Part shown: in pieces, positions 21,450-32,023 of the stretch | Layout: every line of letters begins with the position of its first letter | Numbering within the stretch: the first letter of the stretch is position 1 | Source: Verrucomicrobium sp. BvORR034 | GTDB taxonomy: Bacteria; Verrucomicrobiota; Verrucomicrobiia; Verrucomicrobiales; Verrucomicrobiaceae | DNA: 64,000 nucleotides | Assembly (NCBI RefSeq): GCF_000739635.1 | Contig: NZ_BATQ01000166.1 | Coordinates: 1 to 64,000 of the forward strand | Direction of reading: 5' to 3' | Position numbers and translations under genes: made by a program | The notes under the pieces: generated by a model | The model's database searches: none | The model's input: only the letters and a program-made list of their open reading frames with translations | What the model was told of the DNA's origin: nothing

Positions 21450-22154
21450 TTAGGCGGCAGATTTCACGTACTTGCCCAGATCAAGCTTGAGCGCAGGAGA
21501 CATGGTCGCGCTGAAGGTGATGCTCTGGATGAACTTGCCCTTGGCAGAGGCGGGACGGGCACGAACCACGGCGTCAATGAGAGCCTGGGCGTTTTCCACG
21601 ATGGCTTTCGGCTCGAAGCTGACTTTACCCACGCCAGCGGAGATGTTGCCGTTCTTGTCGAGTTTGAAGTCAGCACGACCGGCCTTGACGGCCTTCACCG
21701 CACCAGCGGTGTCATCGGTCACGGTGCCCGTCTTGGGGTTGGGCATCAAACCACGAGGACCAAGTTGTTTACCAAGCTTGCGGACTTCAGTCATGGCGGC
21801 GGGAGTAGCGATGGCCACATCGAAACCCGTAAAACCAGCCTTGACCTGGGCGATGAGATCCTCAAAACCGACGAATTCTGCACCGGCGGCCTTGGCGGCG
21901 TCTGCGGAGTCGCCCACGGCGAACACTGCGACTTTCACGCTCTTGCCGGAACCGTTCGGAAGGGGGCAGGTACCACGCACCATCTGGTCGCTCTTACGAG
22001 GATCCACACCCAGACGGAAGGAAAGAGAAACCGTCTCGGAGAATTTGGTGGCGGGGAGCTTTTTCACGAGCTCTGCTGCTTCTTCCAGTGAGAAGAACTT
22101 GTCGGCCGGGATGAGTTCCGCCGATTTTTTGTAACGCTTGCTTCTTTGTTTCAT
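21450..22154 (-). CDS. rplA: 50S ribosomal protein L1
   Basis: 234 residues, normal length. RSKRYKKSAELI at the start, SFRLGVDPRKSDQMVRGT and LGPRGLMPNPKTGTVT are diagnostic for L1. It lies 69 bases after rplK. L1 binds 23S rRNA at the E-site stalk and in many bacteria autoregulates the L11-L1 mRNA. Confidence 0.98.
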   Translation of the reverse strand: MKQRSKRYKKSAELIPADKFFSLEEAAELVKKLPATKFSETVSLSFRLGVDPRKSDQMVRGTCPLPNGSGKSVKVAVFAVGDSADAAKAAGAEFVGFEDLIAQVKAGFTGFDVAIATPAAMTEVRKLGKQLGPRGLMPNPKTGTVTDDTAGAVKAVKAGRADFKLDKNGNISAGVGKVSFEPKAIVENAQALIDAVVRARPASAKGKFIQSITFSATMSPALKLDLGKYVKSAA

Positions 22155-22223
22155 GGTCTTGTGCAGTTCGAACGAGCCTGAGTCTTAAGCAGGCTCTCCT
22201 GCCATGGTTTGAGTTTTGGAAAA

Positions 22224-22649
22224 TTAACCGACAACTTCGATACCCATCTGACGGGCAGTGCCAGCCATGATGCGGGCAGCGGCGTCGAGGTCTTGGGTGT
22301 TGAGGTCAGCCAGCTTCAGCTTGGCAACTTCTTTGAGTTGAGCCTGGGTGAGCTTGGCCACCTTCTTCTTGTTGGGCTCACTGGAACCAGAAGCCAGGTT
22401 GGCAGCCTTCTTGAGAAGGATGGATGCCGGGGGCTGCTTGGTGATGAAGGTGAAGCTCTTGTCCTTGTAAACGGAGATGACGGTCGGCAGGATGTCGCCA
22501 GCCATCTTCTGGGTGGCGGCGTTGAACTCCTTGCAGAACGCCATGATGTTCACACCGGCTTGACCCAGGGCAGGACCGATGGGCGGCGCGGGGTTGGCAG
22601 CTCCAGCTTTAATCTGGAGCTTGATCATTTTAACGACTTCTTTGGCCAT
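22224..22649 (-). CDS. rplK: 50S ribosomal protein L11
   Basis: 141 residues. [20 protein letters not shown] followed by [12 protein letters not shown] is the diagnostic N-terminal block. [14 protein letters not shown] and the C-terminal rRNA-binding [16 protein letters not shown] are intact. It is 64 bases after nusG in the standard order. Confidence 0.98.
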   Translation of the reverse strand: MAKEVVKMIKLQIKAGAANPAPPIGPALGQAGVNIMAFCKEFNAATQKMAGDILPTVISVYKDKSFTFITKQPPASILLKKAANLASGSSEPNKKKVAKLTQAQLKEVAKLKLADLNTQDLDAAARIMAGTARQMGIEVVG

Positions 22650-22713
22650 CGCTTGTTCTTGTTACTACGGTTTGAGTTGAAAGGGGTGGAGGAGCTTGGC
22701 TGAACCAGGAAAA

Positions 22714-23283
22714 TCAGGCCTTCTCGACCTGCCAGTATTCCAGATCCACCGGAGTGGAGCGGCCGAAGATGTTCACGGAGACACGCAGCAGGCCCTTCTC
22801 CGGATCAATTTCTTCGATGATGCCGGTCTGGCTCTCGAAGGGACCGTCCGCCACGCGGACCGTGTCTCCCACGGAGAACATAAACTTCGGCTTTACGCCT
22901 TCCTCACGCTCGCGCACCTGGGCGAGCAGGACTTCGACCTCTTTCGGACGAAGGGGAATCGGGTGATCCTTGGTGCCGGCAAAGTTCAGGAAACCGTCGG
23001 TTTCTTTAACAAAGTGCCAGGTCTTCACCACGGGCTTGTTGTTCTCATCCAGCAGCCACATGTTGGCGAGGATGTAACCCGGGAACACTTTGCGGGTGGA
23101 TTCGCTGCGCTTGCCCTTTTTAACTTCAGAGACGCGCTCGGTGGGAACCACCACTTCGAAAACGAGGTCCCCCATTTCCTCTGACTGGATGCGGCGCTCC
23201 ATATTTTCACGCACGCGCTGCTCGAGCCCGGCGCGGACGTGAAGGACATACCACTGGTCGTGAGGAGCGGGGATCGCGGGCAT
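22714..23283 (-). CDS. nusG: Transcription termination/antitermination protein NusG
   Basis: 189 residues. The N-terminal NGN domain begins QWYVLHVRAGLEQRVRENM and includes KVFPGYILANMWL. The C-terminal KOW domain is FSVGDTVRVADGPFESQTGI onwards. NusG binds the RNA polymerase clamp and couples it to ribosomes or Rho. It sits between secE (53 bases upstream) and rplK. Confidence 0.97.
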   Translation of the reverse strand: MPAIPAPHDQWYVLHVRAGLEQRVRENMERRIQSEEMGDLVFEVVVPTERVSEVKKGKRSESTRKVFPGYILANMWLLDENNKPVVKTWHFVKETDGFLNFAGTKDHPIPLRPKEVEVLLAQVREREEGVKPKFMFSVGDTVRVADGPFESQTGIIEEIDPEKGLLRVSVNIFGRSTPVDLEYWQVEKA

Positions 23284-23336
23284 GATGGAAAAGTAAAAGA
23301 GAAGCCGGACGGGACTAAACAGACAGGACTGGCAGA

Positions 23337-23549
23337 TCAGAGGATCGTCGCCGCCTTGAAGAACATGCGCATCACGAAGTCAAAAGCGCCCGTGAAGCCA
23401 GCAAAGATCAACATGGCAACAAAGACCACAGTCGTGGCATCGGTCAGCTCCTTGTAACGGGCGAAGCCCTTCTCCTTGGGATCCCACGGCCACGTGGCCT
23501 TTTTCATTTCGCCCCAGACTTCGGAAAGATAGCGTGACACTCGGCTCAT
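23337..23549 (-). CDS. secE: Preprotein translocase subunit SecE
   Basis: 70 residues from the ATG at 23549; a longer frame runs into the tRNA and is rejected. The amphipathic helix SEVWGEMKKATWPWDPKEK and a single membrane helix (TTVVFVAMLIFAGFTGAFDF) are the SecE signature. It clamps SecY in the inner membrane. It lies 35 bases after tRNA-Trp and directly before nusG, the classical position. Confidence 0.96.
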   Translation of the reverse strand: MSRVSRYLSEVWGEMKKATWPWDPKEKGFARYKELTDATTVVFVAMLIFAGFTGAFDFVMRMFFKAATIL

Positions 23550-23584
23550 GTTGTTCGTCAGGCAAAAAAGACTGTCAGGTAAGA

Positions 23585-23660
23585 TGGCACGCCAGGTAGG
23601 ACTTGAACCCACAACCAATGGTTTTGGAGACCACTACTCTACCAATTGAGCTACTGGCGT
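23585..23660 (-). tRNA. tRNA-Trp (CCA anticodon)
   Basis: A full cloverleaf can be folded on the minus strand: acceptor ACGCCAG/CTGGCGT, anticodon stem GTGGT/ACCAT with loop CTCCAAA, and T arm GTGGG-TTCAAGT-CCTAC. Discriminator G is followed by an encoded CCA. tRNA-Trp before secE-nusG is a common bacterial arrangement. Confidence 0.97.
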
Positions 23661-23683
23661 GTTTATCTTGACGAACAGTCTTT

Positions 23684-23711
23684 GTATTACAGCACAAATT
23701 AGAAACTGCAA
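23684..23711 (-). promoter_or_regulatory. Candidate promoter for tRNA-Trp-secE-nusG
   Basis: On the minus strand TTGCAG (-35) is separated by 16 bases from TAATAC (-10), the latter with an extended TG. It ends 23 bases upstream of the tRNA. The boxes are imperfect. Confidence 0.45.
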
Positions 23712-23797
23712 GTGTTGTGATGCCTTTTGGCGACAATGCCGCCGTGAGACTTTTGCAAGCCTCGCGGCGGCTGCCACCCAAACGGCAATCAACAAAA

Positions 23798-24982
<1,185 letters not shown>

Positions 24983-25045
24983 GGGTTTGGGTGTTGTAGT
25001 ATGCGCGTTTGGTTTGGGGAACTGAAAATCAAATCCAAGGGTCGA

Positions 25046-25120
25046 TGGAGCTCGTGGCGGGGATTGAACCCGCGACCTCGTCCTTACCAAGGACGTGCTC
25101 TACCACTGAGCTACACGAGC
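25046..25120 (-). tRNA. tRNA-Thr (GGT anticodon)
   Basis: The minus strand folds with acceptor GCTCGTG/CACGAGC, D arm GCTC-AGTGGTA-GAGC, anticodon stem CGTCC/GGACG with loop TTGGTAA, and T arm GCGGG/CCCGC. Discriminator T precedes an encoded CCA. It lies 63 bases before tuf and is probably processed from the same transcript. Confidence 0.97.
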
Positions 25121-25226
25121 GCACCATTAACCGTGGATGTGCCACCTTTGAGGGGGACCAGAATGCCTGCCTTGCGTCTTCACGCAGAGGAAATCATCAC
25201 TCGCCGACCCGAAAAAAGTGGATCGC

Positions 25227-25280
25227 AAGTTAGTTGATCGAGCCGCCCTGTCAAAAAAATTTGAAATTATTTTTGCCGAT
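25227..25280 (-). promoter_or_regulatory. Candidate strong promoter for tRNA-Thr-tuf
   Basis: On the minus strand a perfect -35 TTGACA (25249-25254) is preceded by a very AT-rich stretch like an UP element (25255-25280). A weaker -10 (TAACTT, 25227-25232) lies 16 bases downstream. Such a layout is typical of stable-RNA and tuf promoters. Confidence 0.55.
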
Positions 25281-25390
25281 TTTGAGCTTTTTTGGTGTCA
25301 CCAGCGTCACTTTCCCTCAATTCGTTGAATTTGAAGGGGTTGGACGACCATCCCCGCAGGGTGGTCGCCAGCGCTCAGGTGGCCTCTCGA

Positions 25391-26764
25391 TCAAACGGGA
25401 GTCACTTCGAAGCCTTTGCGGTAGGTTTTGCTCAAGAAGGCCTCCGCGGCGGGTTTCCCAGCGATCTTCATTGCCGCGGTGTCCCACTCCAAGGTCTCAC
25501 CTGGGAAACGAGCTGCCACATTGCCCAGCTGCACCGCTTCCGCGAGCGGGCCGGCGTAGTGGAAGCCTCCGTCAGTCTTGGTCCCTTCAAAGATGTGATT
25601 GATCCAGACATGCCAGTGTGGCGTCCCTGTGACATCTCTGGGATAGGCAAAGCTTTGGAACTTTTCCAACGGGTAGAGCCTGGGACCGGCCACGTGGGGA
25701 ATGATCGCATTCCCCTGCTCTCCAATCACGAGGGAACCCGCCTTGGGCAGATTGAGGGTCTCCGGCATCTGGGCGAGCTCCTTGGGCGGCTGCAGCTTGC
25801 CATCGTACCAGGTGATCTTGACGGTGTTTTCTGCCGTGAACTTGGTGCCAGGGAACACGTAGTGCACCCGCTCCGGCCCAGGCCAGATCTCACCGTTAAT
25901 GCCCTCGTGCTCCGCGCGGACGGACACTGGCGCCGTGAGCTCCAGGGCGGTGAACAGTGGGTCGAAGATGTGGCAGCCAAAATCGCCCAGCGCACCGGAA
26001 CCGAAGACCTGCCAGTCGCGCCACACAAACGGGTGGTAGGCATCCGCCACATAAGGACGCTCAGGAGCGGCACCCAGCCAGAGATTCCAATCCACATTGG
26101 GCGGAGGGGCGGTTTCCTTTTCCTTCGCAGGGCGATCAAGGTAGTCGGTCCGCTCGCGGCCATCCACCCCTACCCAGCTGTGAATCTCCTTCACCTTGCC
26201 GATTGCCCCTTCGCGCAGGAGGCGCACTGCCAGCCGGTACTCGAGGTTGGAGTGAATCTGGTTTCCCATCTGGGTCACCACCCCGGTCTTCTCCGCCCAG
26301 AGGCGCATCTGGCGGCACTCCCACACGGTGTGCGCGAGCGGCTTCTGGCAGTACACGTGCTTGCCGCGCTTCATGGCCTCGATTGAGGCCCGTGCGTGCG
26401 CGTGATCTGGTGTGGAGACGGAAACGGCATCCACCTTGTCCCCCAGCTGCTCCAGCATCTGCATGTAATCCACGTAGTGAGGCACGCCGGGATACTCCTT
26501 GTCGGCCTTTTCAAAACGGTTGCTATCGATGTCGCAAAAGGCCACCAGCTTGGCCTTGGGATGGTTGCCGATGTTCTTGAGGTCGGCGAAACCCATGCCA
26601 TCCACACCGATGTTGGCCACCTGCAGCATGGAGTTGAGCGGCTTCGAGTAGGAGCCGCTGGGGAGGATAAAGGGGGCCGCGACGGCGCTCGCGGCAGTTT
26701 GCAAGAAACGGCGGCGGGAGTTGAGCGATGTCGGCCGGGAAGTGCTGGGAAGATCAATTGCCAT
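25391..26764 (-). CDS. Gfo/Idh/MocA family oxidoreductase, Tat-exported
   Basis: 457 residues from the ATG at 26764; the frame extends upstream without homology. A twin-arginine signal is clear (NSRRRFLQTAASAVAAPFI). The NAD-binding Rossmann part follows (VANIGVDGMGFADLKNIG, AFCDID), then the family's Lys-Pro motif as YCQKPLAHTVWECRQM. GNQIHSNLEYRLAVRLLREG and GKVKEIHSWVG are typical of the secreted Planctomycetota/Verrucomicrobiota branch. These enzymes act on sugars or inositols; the substrate here is unknown. Confidence 0.92.
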   Translation of the reverse strand: MAIDLPSTSRPTSLNSRRRFLQTAASAVAAPFILPSGSYSKPLNSMLQVANIGVDGMGFADLKNIGNHPKAKLVAFCDIDSNRFEKADKEYPGVPHYVDYMQMLEQLGDKVDAVSVSTPDHAHARASIEAMKRGKHVYCQKPLAHTVWECRQMRLWAEKTGVVTQMGNQIHSNLEYRLAVRLLREGAIGKVKEIHSWVGVDGRERTDYLDRPAKEKETAPPPNVDWNLWLGAAPERPYVADAYHPFVWRDWQVFGSGALGDFGCHIFDPLFTALELTAPVSVRAEHEGINGEIWPGPERVHYVFPGTKFTAENTVKITWYDGKLQPPKELAQMPETLNLPKAGSLVIGEQGNAIIPHVAGPRLYPLEKFQSFAYPRDVTGTPHWHVWINHIFEGTKTDGGFHYAGPLAEAVQLGNVAARFPGETLEWDTAAMKIAGKPAAEAFLSKTYRKGFEVTPV

Positions 26765-26880
26765 GCCGCGACTACACACGGAACAGCCAGGGTGTTTCAG
26801 CGCGGGGCCAAGACTATCACATTCGGTGACTTCCTGCATAGGCCCGCCAGGGGCAGCTCCCGCACCTCTGAGCACTCCAG

Positions 26881-27900
26881 CTAGTCCTGTACTCGAAGCG
26901 ATCCGCCAATCATCTTGAAGAGAGCCTGGTACTTCTTGATCCGAACTTCCCCCACCGTTCCCTCCCCCGGCCCAAAAGTGTTGATCTGAAAGTTGATCAT
27001 ATGCCTGCCCCGGAACACGCGAATGACTTCAGCCGCACGCAAAGCTTTCTCACCCAGTTGCTCATAAGGCTGCCTGCGCGTGAACATGAATGCAGGCATG
27101 CCGTTCACCTTGGTCTTGAGAAAGGAAGTGAGCTCGATCCCAAGGACTTCGTAGCTCTGCCTCAGCATGTCCTCGGTGTACCTGGCATGCAATTCATCCG
27201 CTCTCACCGGCACCCCGTTCTCATCCACCGTGGGATTGATCAGCACAGTCATCCAGACATTTCCATGCCCGTAGCCGTTGCGGAAGCCAACCAGTTCCTT
27301 CTTCGGCGACGCTTCCGCCTTCCAGCTCATGGGCACTTCAAAAGTCACTTCCATCCCACTATTGGCCGTATGCTGAATCCGCCGAGTGAAGCCGTCAGAG
27401 AACTCCTTCTCAGGTGACTTTGCATAGGCAGGGTGGTTCCAGAGGAGATTCCCGCGAACCAGGTCAACTTCGATCGCCCCCTTGGCCCGGCTGTCCACCA
27501 GCTTCAGGAATTCCCGGGCCGTTTTGACGGTTGCGATATCATCATACTTGGCCAGCTCCTTCCAGCTTGCCGCGTCCAACTGGGCAAGTACGGCTTTCCC
27601 TTGCTCGGGGGCTTTGTTGATGATGTCGGCTTCGATCGCATCGCATCCACTGGCGAAGGGTGACGAAAGCCATGAAGCTCGTGCCGCATACACCTCTACA
27701 GCCAGACTTGGAAACGCCTTCTCCAGCTTGTTGAGCTTCCACTCAATGCCCCTGGCGTACATCCTGGACTGAAGCAACTCGGTGGGGAGATCCCCTTTGG
27801 GCGTGCCAGGGATCGCCAGAGATGGCTCCGCTGCCAAAACCAATGGAGACAACAACATCTGAAAGAACAGCAGGGGCAGGCAAAAAGCGCTTCTGATCAT
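26881..27900 (-). CDS. Secreted hypothetical protein
   Basis: 339 residues from the ATG at 27900, chosen because it starts a signal peptide (IRSAFCLPLLFFQMLLSPLVLAAEP). The frame runs a further 28 codons upstream. The mature part is mixed alpha/beta, with MEVTFEVPMSWKAEASPKKE, GYGHGNVWMTVLINPT and HMINFQINTFG. No family is recognised. It lies 87 bases downstream of a sulfatase gene on the same strand and may be co-transcribed. Confidence 0.75.
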   Translation of the reverse strand: MIRSAFCLPLLFFQMLLSPLVLAAEPSLAIPGTPKGDLPTELLQSRMYARGIEWKLNKLEKAFPSLAVEVYAARASWLSSPFASGCDAIEADIINKAPEQGKAVLAQLDAASWKELAKYDDIATVKTAREFLKLVDSRAKGAIEVDLVRGNLLWNHPAYAKSPEKEFSDGFTRRIQHTANSGMEVTFEVPMSWKAEASPKKELVGFRNGYGHGNVWMTVLINPTVDENGVPVRADELHARYTEDMLRQSYEVLGIELTSFLKTKVNGMPAFMFTRRQPYEQLGEKALRAAEVIRVFRGRHMINFQINTFGPGEGTVGEVRIKKYQALFKMIGGSLRVQD

Positions 27901-27987
27901 GCAACCCTTTAGGTCAAAAAGACCGGCCTGTCCAGCAGCCCTGCTCCATCCGGCAATGAGCTCCCCGCCCCTGATGTGGAACATCCG

Positions 27988-29406
27988 TCATTGCTGCCGA
28001 CGCGCTTCCGTCATTTCCTTATGCCATGCCAGTAGTGCCGTCTTTAGCCGTTGCACTACCTCGGGTTCGCTTGTTGCGAGATTTTTCGTTTCTCCGAAGT
28101 CTCTGGTGAGATCGTACAGCTGCACTGCAGAGCCATCATAGTCACAAAGCAATTTCCAGGAACCTTCCCGCATGGCGAGGTCCGGGAGAGGCTCTTTGTT
28201 TTTGGGCCCCATCGTTTTGCGATCAGGCGGACGGGACCAGAAAACAGGGGCCTTGCGGGAGGCCTCACTCTTCCCAAGCAACACGGGAGCCAGATTCTCG
28301 CCATCGAAACCCACCGGACCGGCATCCGCGCCGGCCAGCGCCAGCAATGACGGCGCGATGTCCATGGCGGCAAAGACAGAGCGTTCATTGCGGCTCGCCG
28401 CCTTCCCCGATTCCATGAGGCCGGGTGCCCACACAACGAGGGGCGATCGCACCCCGCCTTCATACAGCGTGGCCTTGGTGCCTCGAAACAACCCCGCCGA
28501 ACCCGCCCCCGGCTCGGGGCCATTGTCCGAACACACCAGCACAATGGTGTTATCTCGCAACGCGGGCGTGTCCCGCAGATGGTCAAACAGGCGCCCCAAC
28601 TGGCGATCCATTTCCTCCAGCACCGCCAGATAAAGGCCTCGCTTCCCCTCCCGCCACTTTTCCACCGGCGGCCAGAAAGGGCTGTGCACATCGTCCGGCC
28701 ACAAATTGACGTAGAACGGCTTTCCTGCCTGGGCTGACTTGTCCATGAAATGGATCGCAGCCTCCACAAACCCGCCGGTGATCTTTGACCGTTGTATCCA
28801 GGTCACCGGTCCCCCGAGTCGCTCGGCATTGGCCCAGATCTTCCCCGGCTCAGTGTCTCCGGGCTTGAGCGTCAGCGGCAAAAGCTTGGGTCCCATGCCT
28901 TCAAAATTGGTGAGCGACTCATCGAACCCGTAGGCCGTGATGGGCGGCGCATCATCCACATCCCGCTGACCGCCCAGATGCCATTTGCCGAAGTGACCCG
29001 TAGCGTATCCCCTGGCCTTCAGAGCCTTCGCCAAAGTGGGAGCCTGCACATCCAGCCAATTCACCATGCCCCGCCGCGCATTGGATTCACGATTCTCCAG
29101 AAACGAAGTGATCCCCCAGCGCTGGGGATACTGCCCCGTGGTGAGAGCGCAGCGCGAAGGTGAGCAGATGGGCGAGTTCACATAGAACTGGGCAAACCGG
29201 ATCCCCTCCACGGCCAACCGATCAATGTTTGGAGTCTGAGCCTCCTTGTTGCCAAAACAGGAAAAGTCCCCCCAGCCCATGTCATCAATGAGCACCATGA
29301 CGATGTTCGGACTGCTGGCAGCGACGGAGGCTCTGGGGGCAGCGATTCCTGTCACCAGCCAAAGAAGGATCAGAGCCAGGGGCGATAACGACATTCTTGA
29401 GGGCAT
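27988..29406 (-). CDS. Formylglycine-dependent sulfatase
   Basis: About 472 residues from the ATG at 29406. A GTG seven codons upstream and an ATG four codons downstream are alternatives. A signal peptide (SPLALILLWLVTGIAAP) directs export. PNIVMVLIDDMGWGDFSCFG supplies metal-binding aspartates. The active-site motif is C-S-P-S-R in NSPICSPSRCALTTGQ, in which Cys is converted to formylglycine by a sulfatase-modifying enzyme not present in this window. GHFGKWHLGG and LVCSDNGPEPG complete the fold. It probably removes sulfate from algal or animal glycans in the periplasm. Confidence 0.95.
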   Translation of the reverse strand: MPSRMSLSPLALILLWLVTGIAAPRASVAASSPNIVMVLIDDMGWGDFSCFGNKEAQTPNIDRLAVEGIRFAQFYVNSPICSPSRCALTTGQYPQRWGITSFLENRESNARRGMVNWLDVQAPTLAKALKARGYATGHFGKWHLGGQRDVDDAPPITAYGFDESLTNFEGMGPKLLPLTLKPGDTEPGKIWANAERLGGPVTWIQRSKITGGFVEAAIHFMDKSAQAGKPFYVNLWPDDVHSPFWPPVEKWREGKRGLYLAVLEEMDRQLGRLFDHLRDTPALRDNTIVLVCSDNGPEPGAGSAGLFRGTKATLYEGGVRSPLVVWAPGLMESGKAASRNERSVFAAMDIAPSLLALAGADAGPVGFDGENLAPVLLGKSEASRKAPVFWSRPPDRKTMGPKNKEPLPDLAMREGSWKLLCDYDGSAVQLYDLTRDFGETKNLATSEPEVVQRLKTALLAWHKEMTEARRQQ

Positions 29407-29504
29407 CCCTCTGCAACGTTTCCGCACAGGTGGAAATTCAGGCGATTCAGGAAATTCCCCCTCCCCCCTGGGCCATCAGCACGCCTATGCACCCGTTTTG
29501 TGGG

Positions 29505-30179
29505 TCACACCAATTCGCCAAACCGCTCAGGGCATCGCGAGTTGAACCCCTCAATCTCCACAGATCCCGATCCGCCCTTCAGCAAGTGGTACTCCTCCGC
29601 AAAGAGACTGAAGCTGCAGAGATCAATCGGCGTCACCTCGGAGGCGTTGATCTTGCCAATCACTCCCCCCGCCTCGAGGGCGGCTGCCGCAAGTTCCGAG
29701 CAAAAGAATCGGGCAAAATCCTCCTCGTTGCGGGTCGCGGCCCCCAGCATCGGTGTGTCATCCAGGGCATCCAGCGCGGAGCACACCGCCTGAGCCACGT
29801 CATACCCTTTGCCCTGGTGAGCCATGAGAAATCGGGCCAACTGCTCAAGATCCAGTCTCTCACGAGCATCGGCACTCAGAGGCAGCCACCAAATGTGCCC
29901 CTCATAGCTCTCGATGTGGTGACAAAGCCGGTTCCGCAAGACGCCACCAGAGCTTTTCCCGGTGGTGTGGTCGCGGTGCAGAAACGTGGACTCCATGATG
30001 TGCACCGCCACATCCCCTGACCCAGTCTCCACGCTGCACACGATGCCCACATGGGAGACGGTCGCCCCAGTCGCCCATTTGATCACATCCGAAAAATTAT
30101 TCTTGCCGGAGAAGGCAACCACATCGCCGGGCAACATCCTGGCCCGGATCTCATGATAAGAACTGGTGATGAGGGGCAT
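29505..30179 (-). CDS. YiiX/YebB-like permuted papain-fold hydrolase
   Basis: 224 residues from the ATG at 30179. MLPGDVVAFSGKNNFSDVIKWATGATVSHVGIV holds the His near the N-terminus and RFFCSELAAAAL holds the Cys near the C-terminus. This is the circularly permuted NlpC/P60 order of the YaeF/YiiX group. Members hydrolyse amide or ester bonds in peptidoglycan, lipids or other substrates. No signal peptide is visible, so a cytoplasmic location is likely. Confidence 0.8.
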   Translation of the reverse strand: MPLITSSYHEIRARMLPGDVVAFSGKNNFSDVIKWATGATVSHVGIVCSVETGSGDVAVHIMESTFLHRDHTTGKSSGGVLRNRLCHHIESYEGHIWWLPLSADARERLDLEQLARFLMAHQGKGYDVAQAVCSALDALDDTPMLGAATRNEEDFARFFCSELAAAALEAGGVIGKINASEVTPIDLCSFSLFAEEYHLLKGGSGSVEIEGFNSRCPERFGELV

Positions 30180-30280
30180 GGCTCGAGACAATTCGGGTCG
30201 GACAAGCGCGTCTACACTATCGCTGGCTCGGTGAGTTGCAACTCTCTCGCACCGTCAGCCGGATGGAAAAAGGCGAGGGC

Positions 30281-30525
30281 CTATCGGCCCATCAACGCAC
30301 GTGCTGCCTGGATCAGATTGAGCACGGCGATCCCAAAGAAAAGGATCATCAAGGCGTTGTTCCCCCTCGACTCCAGGAGGGGCAACGACCCAGCAGGCGG
30401 CACATAGCCGGTTTCCCTCCACCTCCCACCACGCCCCGGCGAAAGCCATGGACCTTGAGCAGCGCCACCGTGAGAAATGTGACGCCGACTACAGCAGGAG
30501 GCAGCCAATCTGAAACCATCGCCAT
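30281..30525 (-). pseudogene. Small two-helix membrane protein with a frameshift
   Basis: One frame encodes VSDWLPPAVVGVTFLTVALL then KVHGFRRGVVGGGGKPAMCR up to CPSWSRG. The next frame continues with NNALMILFFGIAVLNLIQAA and RALMGR. The switch falls at a run of five G near 30366; one more or two fewer G would join them into about 81 residues with a helix at each end. Either this is a genuine frameshift or a sequencing error in the homopolymer. Function is unknown. Confidence 0.6.
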
Positions 30526-30690
30526 GGGAGCAGTGTGTCTGCCCATTCTCCCGGAATGCTCACCTGCCGTCAATGCTCTGACAGCGTTCAGCCTGCCGCA
30601 CGCCTTCCATGGGAGGTTGAAATGCCAGGGGCACTTTCGCATTCGCCAGATCTCTCAATATCCCGTGCCCCCTTCTTGAACGGAGGCGGC

Positions 30691-31185
30691 TCAAGCTCGT
30701 CGCCGACGCATAAGGAACACGGCCAGCGCCGCGATGCAGATCACGATCTCAAACAAGAACGTCCAATGAAACACGAAGCTCCACACCCACCAGCTGCGAG
30801 TGGCGGGTACAGTGACAAGGAAGAACGAATGGTCTGACAGAGGGTAAAGCCAGCGAATCCCTGCAAAGGGCGTGTCGAGCAGCAGATGGAGGAAGACGCC
30901 ACCGACAAATGAGGCGGCAGCCAGAGCCAGGGCCCGGCTGCGCAGGATCAACGCCAGGAGCAAAGTTGCACCCAGAGCCGCCAGCCAAAAGACAGGCAGG
31001 TGTGTCCAGTAATCGTGATGAAGATGCCGCCCTCGATCGATAAGGTAGAAATAGAGCATGTCGGCATCTGGAAAGATGCTGCCGAGCACGAAGGGGGCGA
31101 ACAAGAGACGGCGGCGCGCTTGAGCCGTCCTCCGGATTAGCAGGCATGCGCCGAGATAACCCGCGGGAAGGTGGGCAATGAACAT
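30691..31185 (-). CDS. DUF457/YdjM-like membrane protein (predicted metal-dependent hydrolase)
   Basis: 164 residues with about four or five membrane helices. FIAHLPAGYLGACLL, GSIFPDADMLYFYL, HHDYWTHLPVFWLAAL and FLHLLLDTPFAGIRWLYPLS carry the conserved His/Asp residues of the YdjM/DUF457 group, which is related to membrane metal-dependent hydrolases. The C-terminal tail is Arg-rich (MRRRRA). The substrate is unknown. Confidence 0.8.
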   Translation of the reverse strand: MFIAHLPAGYLGACLLIRRTAQARRRLLFAPFVLGSIFPDADMLYFYLIDRGRHLHHDYWTHLPVFWLAALGATLLLALILRSRALALAAASFVGGVFLHLLLDTPFAGIRWLYPLSDHSFFLVTVPATRSWWVWSFVFHWTFLFEIVICIAALAVFLMRRRRA

Positions 31186-31267
31186 AGGGGGATTTTTTTG
31201 GGGTGGTCTTCACCCTAAAGGATTGCTCCAAGGAGATCCACAACGAAATTCCCCCTCCCCATGGACC

Positions 31268-31978
31268 TCAACTAATAAGCAGCAGCCGCGCCGGCTGCCC
31301 CGGCTCGATCACCGGCGCACGATGAATGCAAGGCGGCACCAGGCTTTCCGGATGGGCAATGGCGATGCGCCACAGGTTGCCTATGCCGAAGAAGTAAGGT
31401 TGGGCCTCTGGCAAGGGTGCGTAGTGAAGGTTGAAACAGTTGTCGCTGAGGAACTCCTCAAATTCCTCGTCATCCTCGCCCCCATACAGTTCCAGCAGTT
31501 CCGCGCGGATCTCCGGCACGTCCACCTTGCGCACGGCCTCTTCATTGAGCAGCCCTTCCGAGGCGGTGTGGTTGTAACTGCATAGATAGGTATCCGCCTC
31601 CACTGGTGCGCTGTCGACGTGGAAGGAGTACACATCCGTGATCACCGGGCCGCCCTCCTCATCCCGTGGATAGCCGTGAATGCAATCCAGCACGGGTGAG
31701 AGACCATGGTCCGCCAGCGCCTTGCGATCTGCGAGCAGGACCTCCCGGGCAGCCTGCCCGGCTAGACTCAACGTCAAGCCGCTGAGGGTGGCTTCATCCA
31801 GTGCGAGCCTTCCTTCCTTCACGTCAAACTGGGCCACAATCTCATCGAAGTCACCCGGCAGCGTTCTCGCCCAGCAGAGCGCATTGACGCCGTCCGCGAA
31901 CTTGGTCGAAACGAGCTCCTCAAAGCTGTGTACGTACTTGATGCGGGGACAATCTGGCTGGGGAGGGCTTGAGGACAT
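31268..31978 (-). CDS. Hypothetical protein with an HxD-type motif (possibly DUF1826-like)
   Basis: 236 residues from the ATG at 31978. FADGVNALCWARTLPGDFDEIV opens the protein. SFHVDSAPVEADTYLCSYNH resembles the HxD core of DUF1826 or 2-oxoglutarate-oxygenase-like proteins. An acidic patch (YGGEDDEEFEEFLSD) precedes FFGIGNLWRIAIAHPESLVP. Family assignment is tentative. It is followed on the minus strand by no close gene. Confidence 0.6.
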   Translation of the reverse strand: MSSSPPQPDCPRIKYVHSFEELVSTKFADGVNALCWARTLPGDFDEIVAQFDVKEGRLALDEATLSGLTLSLAGQAAREVLLADRKALADHGLSPVLDCIHGYPRDEEGGPVITDVYSFHVDSAPVEADTYLCSYNHTASEGLLNEEAVRKVDVPEIRAELLELYGGEDDEEFEEFLSDNCFNLHYAPLPEAQPYFFGIGNLWRIAIAHPESLVPPCIHRAPVIEPGQPARLLLIS

Positions 31979-32023
31979 ATGAAGGAGGCGGGGGCCAGAA
32001 TAGGACCACACCCAGCAACGACG

